Assembly: GCA_026984215.1 (NCBI GenBank)
Contig: JALSSO010000096.1
Location: 1 to 44,177 of the forward strand
Source: Gammaproteobacteria bacterium
Lineage (GTDB): Bacteria > Pseudomonadota > Gammaproteobacteria > JAJDOJ01
Length of the DNA stretch: 44,177 nt
Direction of reading: 5' to 3'
Below are positions 44,030 through 44,177 of the stretch, piece by piece. Below the pieces are notes generated by a model. It had not been told where the DNA came from and made no database searches. It worked only from the letters and a program-made list of their open reading frames with translations. Position 1 is the first letter of the stretch. Each line of letters opens with the position of its first letter. The position numbers and the translations under genes were made by a program.

Positions 44030-44177
44030 ATGTCCGACGAGAAAAAGCTGGCCATCATCGCCACCAAAGGGACCCTGGACTGGGCCTATCCGCCGTTCAT
44101 ACTGGCCTCGACGGCGGCTGCGCTGGGCTACGAGACCCAGATCTTTTTCACCTTTTACGGGTTGAACCTGCTGAAGA
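44030..44177 (+). CDS. DsrE2-family sulfur-carrier-like protein (partial, right edge)
   Basis: The first 49 residues, MSDEKKLAIIATKGTLDWAY and then PPFILASTAAALGYETQIFF, match the N-terminus of DsrE/DsrF/DsrH-like (DsrE2) proteins. In sulfur oxidisers they are usually encoded with rhodanese and TusA near the sHdr or Dsr pathways and carry persulfide sulfur. GAGGAG precedes the ATG. The active-site Cys region lies beyond the window, so the subtype cannot be settled. Confidence 0.85.
   Translation, partial: MSDEKKLAIIATKGTLDWAYPPFILASTAAALGYETQIFFTFYGLNLLK

Overview
The window is GC-rich chromosomal DNA from a gammaproteobacterium. The ordered block ratA-rnfH / bamE / fur / recN / nadK / hrcA-grpE-dnaK-dnaJ-dapB is typical of that class. 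A DsrE2-type sulfur-carrier gene at the right edge and a large hydrogenase-related respiratory operon suggest a Chromatiales/Ectothiorhodospiraceae-like, possibly sulfur-oxidising, organism. That taxonomic guess is inference.

Left end (1-1666): a decayed Mu gpF-like phage head gene runs off the left edge. A BrnT/BrnA toxin-antitoxin pair follows, flanked by two direct copies of an 87-bp repeat about 1.07 kb apart. Region 1667-7299 is a housekeeping block: an SNF-family Na+ symporter, ratA, rnfH, bamE (minus), fur, and recN-nadK (minus). At 7445 there is a small coiled-coil membrane protein built from tandem repeats, followed by a nested hairpin.

Heat-shock block (8247-13416): hrcA follows a CIRCE operator. 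grpE and dnaK each have a good sigma-32 promoter match, and a strong terminator-like hairpin separates dnaK from dnaJ. dapB follows. A large lipoprotein gene (beta-propeller plus deacetylase-like domain) is split by one in-frame TGA. Next come a Pit phosphate transporter, a DUF4010/MgtC membrane protein with an extra inserted domain, a three-gene Fe3+-type ABC transporter and a DUF2231 protein.

Centre-right (24436-36133): fourteen co-directional, mostly overlapping genes. Seven or eight encode Mrp antiporter and proton-channel modules. Five encode complex-I/group-4-hydrogenase-like modules (NuoH, B, C, D, I types), in the order of the archaeal MBX/MBS operon. The large subunit keeps only one cysteine of each NiFe-binding pair. 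The NuoI-like ferredoxin is fused to a GltD/NfnB-like NAD(P)-linked flavoprotein, so the complex looks like an ion-pumping NAD(P)H or ferredoxin oxidoreductase, not a hydrogenase. A diiron rubrerythrin-like protein closes the operon. This is the most unusual system in the window.

Right end (36169-44177): remnants of an HlyD/DUF2955 efflux locus, the SOS-mutagenesis pair imuA-imuB with a LexA box, an orphan MerR-type mercury regulator, an HNH endonuclease, a ROK sugar kinase overlapping a BNR-propeller lipoprotein gene, and the start of a DsrE2 gene. No rRNA, tRNA, CRISPR array or complete insertion sequence was seen.
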